Part shown: piece by piece, positions 49,979 through 60,599 of the stretch
How positions within the stretch are numbered: the first letter of the stretch is position 1
How the letters are laid out: each line of letters opens with the position of its first letter
DNA from: Artocarpus heterophyllus
Taxonomy: Eukaryota > Streptophyta > Magnoliopsida > Rosales > Moraceae
Length of the DNA stretch: 64,000 nt
Assembly: GCA_025403435.1 (NCBI GenBank)
Contig: CM046340.1
Location: forward strand, 13,088,091 to 13,152,090
Direction of reading: 5' to 3'
Position numbers and translations under genes: made by a program
The notes under the pieces: generated by a model
Told to the model about the DNA's origin: nothing
The model's input: the letters and a program-made list of their open reading frames with translations, nothing else
The model's database searches: none

Positions 49979-52900
49979 ATTGAATTTGGGTACCTCCTCC
50001 TTTTATGGGTTAAATGAGTTGAGTTTGTTTATTTGTTAAAACTTGATTTCAGTTATGATCCATAGTTGTGCCTTTGGATCTAAGCAGATGCATATTCAAA
50101 CTAGCTTAATCTGTTGTAGGTTTGTAGCTGTTTGTCGTTCAACTTGTCCCTATGCTACAGAGAGTTCCTTTTTTCTAACTGTTATAATTTAAGTGTGATT
50201 GTCTTTTTTTTGGCAAAAACAAAATTGACGTAATTGTTTATGTGTTCAGCTCGAGGCAATTGTTGCTTCTTTGCCAAAAAAGTTGTCTTTTTTGTTCATG
50301 CTGTGATGGTCTTTTTTTGGCAAAAACAAAATTGACGTTATTGTTTATGTGTTCAGCTCGAGGCAATTGTTGCTTCTTTGCCAACAAAGTTGTCTTTTTT
50401 GTTCATGCTGTGATGGTCTTTTTTTGGCAAAAACAAAATTGACGTTATTGTTTATGTGTTCAGCTCAAGGATATTGTTGCTTCTTTGCCAAAAAAGTTAG
50501 TTGTCTTTATTACTCATCACCACCATGATCATGTAGATGGTAAGTTTTGATAAGAAACCAAACAGGCACAAGGTGACTGAAAATGACAAGGTTTTTTTTT
50601 TTTTTTTTTTTCCAAAATTGAGAACTGACCTAATAGGTCCCAATAAATAGCTATAAATATAAAGTAAAGAATTTATGGCATCATATCTCAAAAGCTTTTT
50701 CTTGTTTGTTCGTTTTGTTCTTTTCCAGGTTTATCTGCTGTCCAACAATGCAATCCTAATGCTGTGTTATTAGCACATGAAAATACCATGCGCCGCATTG
50801 GAAAAGGTTATGATTGCACATTTTTAGTTTCCATTTACTTTCTTATGTTTCCTCTCCTTCTGTTCTACATTTCTTTGGTTTTTTCATTTGGGGGGCGGTT
50901 AGGACTACCAAGTCCATACTTCTCATAGTCCTAAGTTCATGTGTACTTTATCTGGGAAGTGTTTCCTATAATCAAGCTTAAAGATTGCTACACTTGTTTT
51001 AAAGTAATTGTATTTAGTCTTCATGTTGTTTTTAATTTAATTCTTAGTTTAGCTTAATTGATGGCTATTCTTCCATGGGTGATGCTATATTTTTGTTAAA
51101 CGTCTGTGAAATGTAATCTTATGCTAAAATGGATATAAATTTTGGTTCTTCTAACATAATGTTGGTGGGTGGTATCAGTTTTTGAATCTACTGATATCAT
51201 TAGGTGCTTACCATCTGCAATCATTTTATTTGGGAATGATTTCTGTAGAATTCAGAAAATAATTCTCTCACATTCTTTATTGGATAAATCAGATACATAT
51301 AGGTAGGCTGCTGATTTGCAAGCCACAAAAACAGGAGCTGATTAACTAACGGAGGATATTTCTCCACTAATTAAGGAAAGAAATTATCTTTATTACAGCA
51401 TAGCAAAAAATAAGGGATAAGATCCCTATAATCCTTAATTGATTAAGGATGAGAATAAGGGATAAGATCCCTATAATCCTTAATTGATTAAGGATGAAAA
51501 TAAGGGATAAGATCCCTATAATCCCTAATTGATTAAGGATGAGAATTCCACACTCCCCCTCAAGCTGGATTGTAAATGTTGTACATACACAGCTTGTGAG
51601 TCAGTTCTTCAAAATTAGTTCGTGGAAGAGCTTTGGTGAGAATGTCTGCCGTTTGAGACCTAGTAGGTGTGTATATGAGTTGCACAACTGAGTTTTCAAT
51701 TTTCTCAGAGATGAAGTGTCGATCTATCTCGATGTGTTTTGTCCGATCATGGTGCACAGGATTCTTTGCAATGCTAATGGTCGCTTGATTATCACAAAAC
51801 ATCTTGATAGGTTTCTTGCTAGTAACTCCCAGTTCACTGAGCAATCTCTGTATCCACATCCCTTCACAAATACCTAGGGCTAGAGCTCTAAATTCCGCCT
51901 CTGCACTGCTTCTTGAAACCACAGGTTGCTTTTTGCTTCTCCAGGTCACAAGGTTTCCCCACACAAAGGAGCAGTACCCTGATGTGGAACGCCTATCTGA
52001 CACATCTCCTGCCCAGTCAGCATCTGAGAAGACTTCAATTTCTCTATTGTCATTCTTTTTGTACAACAATCCTTTTCCTGGGGTCATCTTAAGATACCTC
52101 AGAATTCTGTTCACTGCCTCCATATGTTCTTCGGTCGGGTTGTTCATGAATTGACTTACAACACTCACAGGGAATCCAATGTCAGGTCGAGTGTGTGAGA
52201 GGTAGATAAGGCGACCAACCAGTCTTTGATATCTCCCCCTGTCCACTGGTGCACTATCCTTCTCAGTTCCAATCTTCTTGGTTGAATCCATGGGAGTATC
52301 TGCTGGTTTGCATCCTAGCATACCTGTTTCCTTTAGTAAATCTAGAACATATTTACGTTGGGAGACAAATATGCCCTTCTTAGACCGAGCCACTTCCATG
52401 CCAAGAAAGTACCTGAGATAGCCGAGGTCTTTGATTTCAAATTCCCTGGCTAATAGTTTCTTCATTTTCACTAGTTCATCCTCATAATCACCTGTTAAAA
52501 TAATGTCATCAACATATACTATTAGAACTGCAACTTTTCTTTCGGAGGAGAACTTCACGAACAGGGTGTGATCTGCCTGACATTGAGTATATCCGTACCC
52601 TATTATTGAGCTTGCAAACCTGCCAAACCAAGCACGAGGGGACTGTTTTAGACCATACAAAGATTTCTTAAGTTTGCAAACCTTGTTGTGATTTGAAGTA
52701 GTTTCCAATCCTGGTGGAATCTCCATATACACTTCTTCTTCCAAATCACCATTTAGGAATACATTTTTGACATCCAGTTGATGCAAGGGCCAATCTCTGT
52801 TAGCTGCAAGAGAGAGTAGAATTCTAATAGTGTTAAGTTTGGCAACTGGTGCAAATGTTTCTTGGTAGTCTATTCCGTAAGACTGAGTGAAGCCCTTAGC

Positions 52901-55900
52901 AACAAGACGAGCTTTCAACTTCTCAATGCTTCCATCAGCTTTGTGTTTGACAGTGAAAATCCATTTACACCCGACTGGTTTCTTTCCATTAGGAAGATCA
53001 GAGATTACCCACGTACCATTTTTCTCCAAAGCTCTAATTTCTTCATTTACAGCCATTCTCCATGCAGGATTACTAAGAGCTTCCTGAATAGAGTGAGGTA
53101 CCCGCACACTGTCGAGAGAGGAGACAAAGGCCTGATATGATGGTGATAGTCCTTCATATGATACAAACTTGCAGATAGGATGATTGGTGCAAGACCTAAC
53201 ACCTTTTCTCAGAGCAATTGGTACATCCAGATCACCAAGGATAGGTACAGTGTCCTCAAGACTAGAATTTCCCTTACCTGAGTGAATTTGGACAGGAGGA
53301 TTTGAACTTGGTTCAGTGTCTTGGTCAAGCGTGAGAGGTATTGAGTGCACTACCTGTCTCTCGGGCCTCATCCTTCTAGTATAGACACGAAACTCTTTGC
53401 TTGCAAATTGAGGAGGACTTGACATGTTACTGACAGGAGTGTGGAAGTTTTTTGTAGAAGGAAGACTCTCAGTTTGAATTGTGTTTGTAGGAGGAAGACT
53501 TTCAAGGGTGAGACTCTCGGGGATTTGAATGCCATTTGGTTGGTCTGATTGTGAAGGTGAGTAATTTGTGGACAACTGAGGAAGGTGAGGTTCATTGCCA
53601 TGATAATCATCCCAAAACTGATATTCACTCATGTTCTCCCCCTGAATTGAAGGTTTGGGATAATATGCCCGATGTTCAAAGAATGTGACATCCATGGAGT
53701 TGTATATTTTCTTGGTGATGGGAGAGTAACATTTGTAGCCCTTTTGGTGCGAAGGATACCCAAGGAATATACATTTAATGGATTTGGGATCCAATTTGTT
53801 GCGGTATTTTTGATGGATATGGACAAATGCCGTGCATCCGAATATTTTAGGTTCCAAGAAGGTGACTATTTTGGTGTGTGGAAATATTTGAAGAAAAGTT
53901 TGGCAAGGAGTTTGGAATTTAAGAATTCTAGAAGGCATTCTATTAATGAGATATGTTGCTGTAAGTACTGCCTCTCCCCAAAAATGTTTCGGGACATGTG
54001 TGGAAAACATGAGTGATCGGGCTACTTCCAATAAGTGTCTGTTTTTTCTCTCTGCAACTCCATTTTGTTGGGGTGTGTCAATGCAAGAACTTAAGTGAAC
54101 TATCCCTTGACTTAGGAGATATGAGCCCAGGATATTTTTGAAATATTCTTTGGCATTGTCGGTTTTCAGGACTTGAATCTTGGTGTGGAATTGGGTTTGT
54201 ATCATGGCGTTGAAATGTTCGAATATTTGACCCACTTCGGATTTTTCTTTCATTAGAAATATCCATGTCAACCTAGTGTGATCGTCGACAAATGACACGA
54301 ACCATCGTGTTCCTGTTAAATTTTTTATTCTTGATGGGCCCCACACATCACTATGTATCATGGCAAATGGTTGAGATGGCTTGTATGGGAGACTGGGATA
54401 ATTGGTACGAGTATGTTTGGCTAATTGGCAAATTTCACAACTGAACAACTTTGGGCTTTTATTGATAAACATAGAAGGAAACAGTTTTTCAAGATACATA
54501 AAATTTGGATGTCCAAGACGAAAATGCCATAACATAATCTCACTCTCTTTATTGACAAGGGAATTTGAAATTGACTGACTCTTAAAGGACACACAATTTG
54601 CATTTTGAGTTTGTCTTCCAAAAAATGAATGGCCTTTGAGGAGATAGAGTCCAGAACACATCTCAGCACTGCCAATCATCTTCCCCGAATCCAAATCCTG
54701 AAATTCACACACATTTGGGAAAAATTTAGTCACACAATTGAGATCACGAGTTAATTTACTAATAGATAGTAAATTACAGTCCAACTTAGGAACGTGGAGA
54801 ACAGAGTTTAGAGTTAGGTCCTTTGAAATGGTAATAGAACCTATTCCCTCAACTTTTGATAGGGACCCATCTGCAATTCGAACCGTATAGCTTTCTTTAC
54901 ATGGACTGTACTTGTGAAATAAATTAGCATTACTCGTCATATGGTCTGATGCTCCAGAGTCAATGATCCACGGGCTTGTGTGTTGTTTATTTACAGTATA
55001 GGCATTTGAGTGTTTACCTTTCTGTGCTAACATGCCAGTTCCAAAACCCGAGGTACCAGTCTGAGTTACAGAGTTCTGGCTGAACATTTTCTGTAGCATC
55101 TCGAGTTGTTCTTTGGTGAACGGACTGGGCTCCGAGGGTGGAGGATTTTCGTTAGTGGTAGCAGCAGCATTGGCATGGCTTTCCCTCTCATTTGCAGGTC
55201 GTGAGGGCTTAAAGTCGGCTGGTTTGCCATGGATTTTCCAACAGTTTTCTCTGAGGTGCCCGAGTTTGCGACAATGGTCACACCAAGGTCTCCCTTTCTT
55301 TTGTCGATTGTCACTGTTGTTGTTGCGCTGGTGGTTATGAGCAGCAAGAGCAGAACCTTCTAGGGTTGGAATAGAGTTTTGGGATCCCAACATCACCTTC
55401 TTTCTACTTTCTTCACGGCGAACTTCAGAAAACGCCTCTCGGGGACTTGGAAGAGGCTTGATTCCCATCACTCTCCCTCTAACCTCGTCAAGATTTTTGT
55501 TGAGGCCGAGTAAGAACTTGAACGTTCTTTTCTGCTCCAAAATTTTCCGATATAATGTTGTGTCTTCAAAACACTTCCAGTTATGGATTTCGAACATGTC
55601 GAGTTGCTGCCAGAGACGAGTCAGATGGTTGAAGTACTGGGTTACCGTGAGATCTCCTTGGCGTAAATCGTGCAGGTTTGCTTCAATTTCGAACAGTTCT
55701 GCGGTGTTTTCAGTGCTTGAATATGTCTCCCTTACGGCGTCCCAGATTTCCTTTGCGGTCCCATAGAGAAGAAAGTTCTCCCCAATGTCGTTGTTCATTG
55801 AATTAATTAACCACGACATTACCATATGATTTTCAGCCTTCCAACTCCTGAATCTGGGGTCATCCTTCTTTGGAATTGCGACCTCACCTGTGAGGTAGTC

Positions 55901-57898
55901 ATCCTTGCCTTTTCCGCAGATATACATCATTACGGACTGGGACCACTGAAGGTAGTTGTGCCCGTTGAGTTTGTGGCTGGTGATAAGGATAGAAGTGGAT
56001 TCTGTTCCTCCATGATTGTTCCCAGTGGGTGGCGGTTCTGGGTTAGAGGTCACTTCAGACGAGGAGCTTTGTCTCTCAGCAGCCATGCCGTATTTTGTCA
56101 TGGGGAATTAAGTTTTCAGAGAGAGAAGGGCTCTGATACCATGTAGAATTCAGAAAATAATTCTCTCACATTCTTTATTGGATAAATCAGATACATATAG
56201 GTAGGCTGCTGATTTGCAAGCCACAAAAACAGGAGCTGATTAACTAACGGAGGATATTTCTCCACTAATTAAGGAAAGAAATTATCTTTATTACAGCATA
56301 GCAAAAAATAAGGGATAAGATCCCTATAATCCTTAATTGATTAAGGATGAGAATAAGGGATAAGATCCCTATAATCCTTAATTGATTAAGGATGAAAATA
56401 AGGGATAAGATCCCTATAATCCCTAATTGATTAAGGATGAGAATTCCACAATTTCTAATTTTTGTTTGTTTTATTTCCAAGGTCTTTCATTTAGATTCTG
56501 GCTTCTAATATCCACATGACTGGCGTCTTGGTTATGCTTTAACTTCTTGTGAACTTCTAGATTCTAACATTTTGGTCATAAACCAACAGATGTCTGGTCT
56601 CTTGGTTATACTTCGATTTCTGGAGGTGAAGACATTTGCATTGGTGGTCAGAGATTAAATATCCTTTTTGCTCCGGTATTATTTTTTCACTCGACTTTTG
56701 CAAAATTCAAAGTGACTTGCATATCTTTATGTATTCGCTTGTTTTCTTTTACTAGTGGTAATAAAGCTCTTCTATTTTTGAAAGTAATAAAGCTCTTCTA
56801 AGTCTATAGTCTTTTCGCCCCACAAAAAAATAAAAGGCTCCTTTGCATGATACTGTATAAAAGCAATGAAATCTAAATTTACTAGGCTTGTTTCATGTAA
56901 TATGTGTTTGGAATTGATATTGATTCTTTCATTTTTCCATCAAGCATCATATTTCTTTTGACATTTGTAAGAGTGATGGTTCGGAGACCTAGTTCAGAAC
57001 TCTTTAATTTATAAAATTGCACAAATTTAGATAAAAATTTATTGTGTGTCTGCATTTGAGGTTGGGTGGAGGATGGTTTACAACCAAGAAAAACAAATAA
57101 AGGAGAATATCAATTGTGATCAAGGGGCAGGAACTTAAGTCACAGTGGCATAACTAACTTGAGATGTAACTTAAAAGTCAGAATTCCATATATCTGTCTT
57201 GCCTCCGGAGTAAAACAAATATTCTTCATTCAGGGACATACAGATGGTCATATGGGATTGCTTCATGTCCGGACACACTCCATTATTGTTGGTGATCATT
57301 GTGTTGGGTAAGATTCAGTTAAAGACGATGCTGCTCCATCGATGGGTTGTGATCTTATAATTGATTTTTTTCTTTATGAGAGTACTATAGTATATCTGTC
57401 TGTAGTAACTTGCAGCTTATCAAAAAATTTTGGGATAATTCCTGAGGAAATTTGATCGTTGTGAATATTTATTTTACATTTAGAGCAAAATCCTCCTTAG
57501 GCTGGATGAAGAACTCAAGATGTCAGGTGTACCACATGCATTCACTCCATTCATCGTGCAGCTTTGAAAATTTGAGCCTTCCACTTCTAGTCCTCATGTT
57601 CACTCCAACACATCCTACTATGAGATTGTGCTTCACATTATTTTATGCCTCTATTTTGACCTTTAGTTTTTTGAAGTTTGACTAAAGTACATAAATTATC
57701 TGTTATCAATTTCTTCAGCTTGGGAGTATAATCTTTCTCTTCATTCTCCTCTCTTTACCACCTAGTTTTAAAATTTAGGATTTGATGTCATTGAACAGAA
57801 AAATGACCGACTGAACTTGAGAAACACATTTTTTCTTCCATTTTCTTAAATTTTTATTTGAACCTTTGCTTTCAAATATCATTTACTATTCAATTAAA

Positions 57899-57932
<34 letters not shown>

Positions 57933-60338
57933 TCTGAGAATTTTGTGTGCTAGAAACTTTACTGCTAACAAGCTTTATGGTTGTTTCAGTCAAGGAAGTA
58001 CCATCTTAGACAGCCGGTCTGGTGGAAATATGGAAGTGAGTGCATGTACATATAATGTCATTTTTGCATTTCTTATGAATTGAAGTCCTTTTATGCTTAG
58101 TACCACCCCTAGATTTTGTTATCTTTGCACAGATGAACATGTCATGCACTGTTTATTTTCGATGAGACATCTTGTTCTTTTTGAGTATGCGACATTTTAC
58201 TTTCTCAATGGCTAAAAAGAAGCCCTTACTAAAGCATGACGTTCTTGGTGAAAGAGCTTTCAACAGTTGTTGTTGTTGTTGCTGTTGTTGTTTTTCTCCC
58301 TTTTTTTTTTTTTTTTTAAATTGAATCGTCAATCTAAAACAACTATGCTAGATGAGCTTTTCAAATTTCCTTCTTTCTTTCTTTCTTCTTTTTAGAAGAG
58401 ATTTCTTGTTTTGTAATTCATCAATAATCATGACAGTATGAAGGTTTTTCTAAGTGTACGTATAATTGACATCAAATAGATGAATTGGCATATACATATA
58501 TCATTTTGAGGAGTTGTTATGCAAAGATCCTTTCGAGTAGTTTTTTCTATATATATATATATATATATATTTGTTAATATCATTTTGAGGAGTTGTTATT
58601 GCAAAGATCCATCTTACTTTGCATCATTAATATTTGTGTAGCGCAATTGTTTTTCTCTACAAATGGTTTTGCATTCTTGACAACTGGACCAGAAAACTGA
58701 AATTGAAAATGAGGAAAAACAAGAAGTTATTGAGAGATATAATGGAGGCATACAGATTCTGATTATCTTTATATTCGGGCATAATATTTTTTTTTCTATA
58801 ATATAATTACAAATGTCCACGTAAACGCAATCTATTTTGCTCAAAAATTTAATTGGAAAACACTGATGTTATGCAGGATTATTTCAGAACCACTTACAAA
58901 TTCATCGAGCTCTCTCCACATGCTTTGATCTCGATGCATGGGAGGGTTAACCTTTGGCCAAAGCACATGCTTTGTGGATATCTCAAGTATGAAATAGGAA
59001 TTATTGTCTATTTTCATCTCATGGTATCCTGTTCTCTATGGGTCCTATTATTAGCATTTTTTTCTCTTAGAAAAAATGAAAAAAAAAAAATCCATCATTG
59101 GGCCTTAGAAAATGACATGGGACTTATCAAACATTATTTCTCATCCCTTATACATCTTTTGAGCTGATGCTTCGTCTTATCTTTCTCAAGGTACTATTTT
59201 TGGTAAATCGTCATCTTAGAATTGGCTAAAAATTATGTACTAGAAATGTGAGATTGGGAACTTAAATTCTTCCATAGAGTCCCGTAATTTGCCTTTGCCA
59301 GCCAGCTTGATGTTCTTGCATCAGGAAGTGCTGGACCTTGACATACATTCTTAAATTTTCAGGAATCGCAGAAGTAGAGAAACTTCCATCTTGAAAGCAA
59401 TAGAAAATGGAGCAGATACGCTGTTTGGGATACTTGCAAATGTATATTCTCAGGTTGATCGTCGTCTTTGGATTCCTGCTTCGTACAATGTTAGGCTTCA
59501 TGTAGATCATCTCGCACGACAAGATAAATTGCCAAAGGTAATCTTCCTACATTCTTATACAAATTTGTTTTGTTCGACATTTCAATGAATTTGTCATGCT
59601 TAGAGATGAGCAAGCTGGTAATCCCATGTTAAAGTCATTCTTCTGAGGCTTATTGTTACATATAGAACTAGAAGAACCAAGGATAAATTTGTTGTGGAAA
59701 AATTTCGACAGCGTTGTTTGCTCGCTTTTATTTTTACGAGATACAATTTAATTAAGCCAGCCGTATCATTCTGTACGCTTCCATGAAATGGAGATGCATT
59801 CCTTTCTGGACTTAAATTTCAACAATGATCCTTGAGCAACATTGCAGGGTTTCTCTTTAGAAACTTTCAACCGCAGTTTGGATACATTGGCCGATGACTT
59901 GGGTAAATGAATCCCCATGAGGAAAGCCTCTTCCTTTTGCCTGTTCTCCAGCTACCTTGCCTTAGGTTGGACTCCTTTCCCTGCATTTTCCCAGAAAATC
60001 GCCTGCTCTGTGGATACATTATACAAATAAATATTGACAGGCTTTAAGATAAACATCGCGTGACACATATATTTATATATATCTATATCACATTTTAGCA
60101 AGGGTTATATTAAAGCTTGTTGAATTTTTCTTTGTAGGAATTTTCCATGCAGAAGTTTCGAAAAACGTGTGAGCTGCAATTCTTTTTGCGATGGGGTGTA
60201 GAGTACCTCACCAATAGCTTCAAGTCAAAGTATCACAATTCAAGGACATTGAAATTAGTTATAGCTAGTGTAGTTGTGGCTGGGTTTGCTTTGCTTTACT
60301 CGGCTATAAACGAGCTTATTTCTAACAGAGATGGATAA
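47297..60338 (+). CDS. LACTB2-like metallo-beta-lactamase superfamily protein with C-terminal membrane anchor, 12 exons
   Basis: Exons: 47297-47557, 47633-47780, 48202-48383, 49016-49198, 50464-50539, 50729-50806, 56590-56675, 57234-57307, 57990-58035, 58877-58986, 59363-59537 and 60138-60338. All are GT-AG with consistent phases; 1620 nt, 539 aa. The start is the first in-frame ATG; upstream in-frame sequence has no ATG. The N-terminal ~200 aa (MATYNLAVILKNP, FLLVKQKRPPRFG) resemble a degenerate Nudix-like region. The lactamase core has HHHHDH (276-281), GHTDGH (His340), the metal-bridging Asp in VGDH (359) and SMHG (His399), so all usual ligands are present. A lactamase-associated winged helix follows (about 410-472). 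Residues about 511-530 are a hydrophobic helix near the C-terminus, suggesting a tail anchor. Family knowledge: plant homologues of LACTB2, probable hydrolase or nuclease, substrate unknown. Intron 6 (5783 bp) holds a copia element. Confidence 0.94.
49644..49783. repeat. Two-copy tandem duplication (71-bp period) in lactamase intron 4
   Basis: TTAATATCTGAATATTTTTG starts at 49644 and again at 49715, each followed by TTATTCTTATTGAGTTATAG and TATCCATCTAAT. Only a few substitutions separate the copies. Confidence 0.9.
49938..49974. repeat. (CA)n microsatellite in lactamase intron 4
   Basis: An uninterrupted CA dinucleotide run. Confidence 0.95.
50201..50500 (+). repeat. Tandem triplication of the intron 4 / exon 5 boundary (107-bp period)
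   Basis: Units start at 50201, 50309 and 50416 with GTCTTTTTTTGGCAAAAAC. Each contains an acceptor GTGTTCAG followed by CTC(G/A)AGG...ATTGTTGCTTCTTTGCCAA, so acceptor candidates fall at 50250, 50357 and 50464, exactly 107 bp apart. Only the third continues into the HHHHDH-coding exon. The first two read into an in-frame TGA about 50 nt on, and each is followed by GATG|GTC, a weak GT that could close a cryptic exon. Confidence 0.95.
51244..51552 (-). repeat. 3' LTR of the copia element
   Basis: 309 bp. It carries three 45-bp tandem units (51409-51543) each with the palindrome ATCCTTAATTGATTAAGGAT or a one-base variant. The sequence matches the right LTR throughout as read by eye. Confidence 0.95.
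51560..56101 (-). CDS. Ty1/copia gag-pol polyprotein, 1513 aa
   Basis: One uninterrupted frame from ATG 56101 to TGA 51560-51562, with domains in copia order. Gag covers about 40-240 (LNGHNYLQWS), and the CCHC knuckle about 274-287 (CDHCRKLGHLRENC). Protease is marked by DSGA at about 381. The pre-integrase zinc domain is at about 523-570 (HFRLGH...CEICQLAK). Integrase shows D-D-E at HSDVWGP (about 585), LKTDNAKEY (about 648) and NGVAERKNR (about 684). RT runs from about 1040 to 1290 with the catalytic YVDD near 1196, and RNase H from about 1355 to 1500 (FSDADWAGD, SSAEAEF, CDNQATI). Integrase before RT defines copia. One deviation: the usual DVKNAFL reads DVKNVFL. Function: reverse transcription and integration of the element. 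Confidence 0.97.
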   Translation of the reverse strand: MTKYGMAAERQSSSSEVTSNPEPPPTGNNHGGTESTSILITSHKLNGHNYLQWSQSVMMYICGKGKDDYLTGEVAIPKKDDPRFRSWKAENHMVMSWLINSMNNDIGENFLLYGTAKEIWDAVRETYSSTENTAELFEIEANLHDLRQGDLTVTQYFNHLTRLWQQLDMFEIHNWKCFEDTTLYRKILEQKRTFKFLLGLNKNLDEVRGRVMGIKPLPSPREAFSEVRREESRKKVMLGSQNSIPTLEGSALAAHNHQRNNNSDNRQKKGRPWCDHCRKLGHLRENCWKIHGKPADFKPSRPANERESHANAAATTNENPPPSEPSPFTKEQLEMLQKMFSQNSVTQTGTSGFGTGMLAQKGKHSNAYTVNKQHTSPWIIDSGASDHMTSNANLFHKYSPCKESYTVRIADGSLSKVEGIGSITISKDLTLNSVLHVPKLDCNLLSISKLTRDLNCVTKFFPNVCEFQDLDSGKMIGSAEMCSGLYLLKGHSFFGRQTQNANCVSFKSQSISNSLVNKESEIMLWHFRLGHPNFMYLEKLFPSMFINKSPKLFSCEICQLAKHTRTNYPSLPYKPSQPFAMIHSDVWGPSRIKNLTGTRWFVSFVDDHTRLTWIFLMKEKSEVGQIFEHFNAMIQTQFHTKIQVLKTDNAKEYFKNILGSYLLSQGIVHLSSCIDTPQQNGVAERKNRHLLEVARSLMFSTHVPKHFWGEAVLTATYLINRMPSRILKFQTPCQTFLQIFPHTKIVTFLEPKIFGCTAFVHIHQKYRNKLDPKSIKCIFLGYPSHQKGYKCYSPITKKIYNSMDVTFFEHRAYYPKPSIQGENMSEYQFWDDYHGNEPHLPQLSTNYSPSQSDQPNGIQIPESLTLESLPPTNTIQTESLPSTKNFHTPVSNMSSPPQFASKEFRVYTRRMRPERQVVHSIPLTLDQDTEPSSNPPVQIHSGKGNSSLEDTVPILGDLDVPIALRKGVRSCTNHPICKFVSYEGLSPSYQAFVSSLDSVRVPHSIQEALSNPAWRMAVNEEIRALEKNGTWVISDLPNGKKPVGCKWIFTVKHKADGSIEKLKARLVAKGFTQSYGIDYQETFAPVAKLNTIRILLSLAANRDWPLHQLDVKNVFLNGDLEEEVYMEIPPGLETTSNHNKVCKLKKSLYGLKQSPRAWFGRFASSIIGYGYTQCQADHTLFVKFSSERKVAVLIVYVDDIILTGDYEDELVKMKKLLAREFEIKDLGYLRYFLGMEVARSKKGIFVSQRKYVLDLLKETGMLGCKPADTPMDSTKKIGTEKDSAPVDRGRYQRLVGRLIYLSHTRPDIGFPVSVVSQFMNNPTEEHMEAVNRILRYLKMTPGKGLLYKKNDNREIEVFSDADWAGDVSDRRSTSGYCSFVWGNLVTWRSKKQPVVSRSSAEAEFRALALGICEGMWIQRLLSELGVTSKKPIKMFCDNQATISIAKNPVHHDRTKHIEIDRHFISEKIENSVVQLIYTPTRSQTADILTKALPRTNFEELTHKLCMYNIYNPA
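56142..56450 (-). repeat. 5' LTR of the copia element
   Basis: 309 bp, same sequence as the left LTR by eye, including the three 45-bp palindromic units. It would contain the element's promoter, reading leftwards, antisense to the host gene. Confidence 0.95.
57905..57931. repeat. (CT)n microsatellite in lactamase intron 8
   Basis: A CT dinucleotide tract about 60 bp upstream of the exon 9 acceptor. It may act as part of an extended pyrimidine-rich region. Confidence 0.9.
58500..58610. repeat. Direct duplication flanking a (TA)n tract in lactamase intron 9
   Basis: ATCATTTTGAGGAGTTGTTA...GCAAAGATCC occurs at 58500-58530 and again at 58579-58610 (one extra T). A TATATA tract of about 24 bp lies between. 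Confidence 0.9.
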
Positions 60339-60540
60339 CAGTATAACAAAGTTAATGTCAGTGATCACACACAAGATGGTAGAGTAACGTAAATTATGAG
60401 TATGCAAGAGAAATTGCGAGATTGGGTTTGGCTGGGGAGTGGTGGAAAATGTCATTGTTGAGGTTTAACAATAAAAGTCTAGAGTGCTTCATAATAACAA
60501 TGTATTAGATTACCATATGATCCTGTTGTAATGGGGTTAT

Positions 60541-60546
60541 AATAAA
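60541..60546 (+). terminator. Probable polyadenylation signal of the lactamase gene
   Basis: AATAAA lies about 200 bp after the stop codon, within a normal 3' UTR distance. Another AATAAA-like sequence at about 60468 is an alternative. Confidence 0.45.
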
Positions 60547-60599
60547 AATAAAGATTGGAATTTTGCTTTGGTTAAAGGGTCCTTGTTTTCATGTGCTTG

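Larger units (their letters stand above)
51244..56450 (-). mobile_element. Full-length, apparently intact Ty1/copia retrotransposon in lactamase intron 6
   Basis: 5207 bp, antisense to the host gene. Two 309-bp LTRs (51244-51552 and 56142-56450; TGTAGAATTC...GAATTCCACA on the plus strand) show no difference that I can find. They are flanked by the 5-bp duplication ATTTC (51239-51243 and 56451-56455). On the minus strand the primer site TGGTATCAGAGCCC (tRNA-iMet) directly follows the 5' LTR. A purine tract CTTGAGGGGGAG directly precedes the 3' LTR. The single ORF is open. Identical LTRs and an intact frame indicate a very recent insertion and a possibly mobile copy. Confidence 0.97.
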
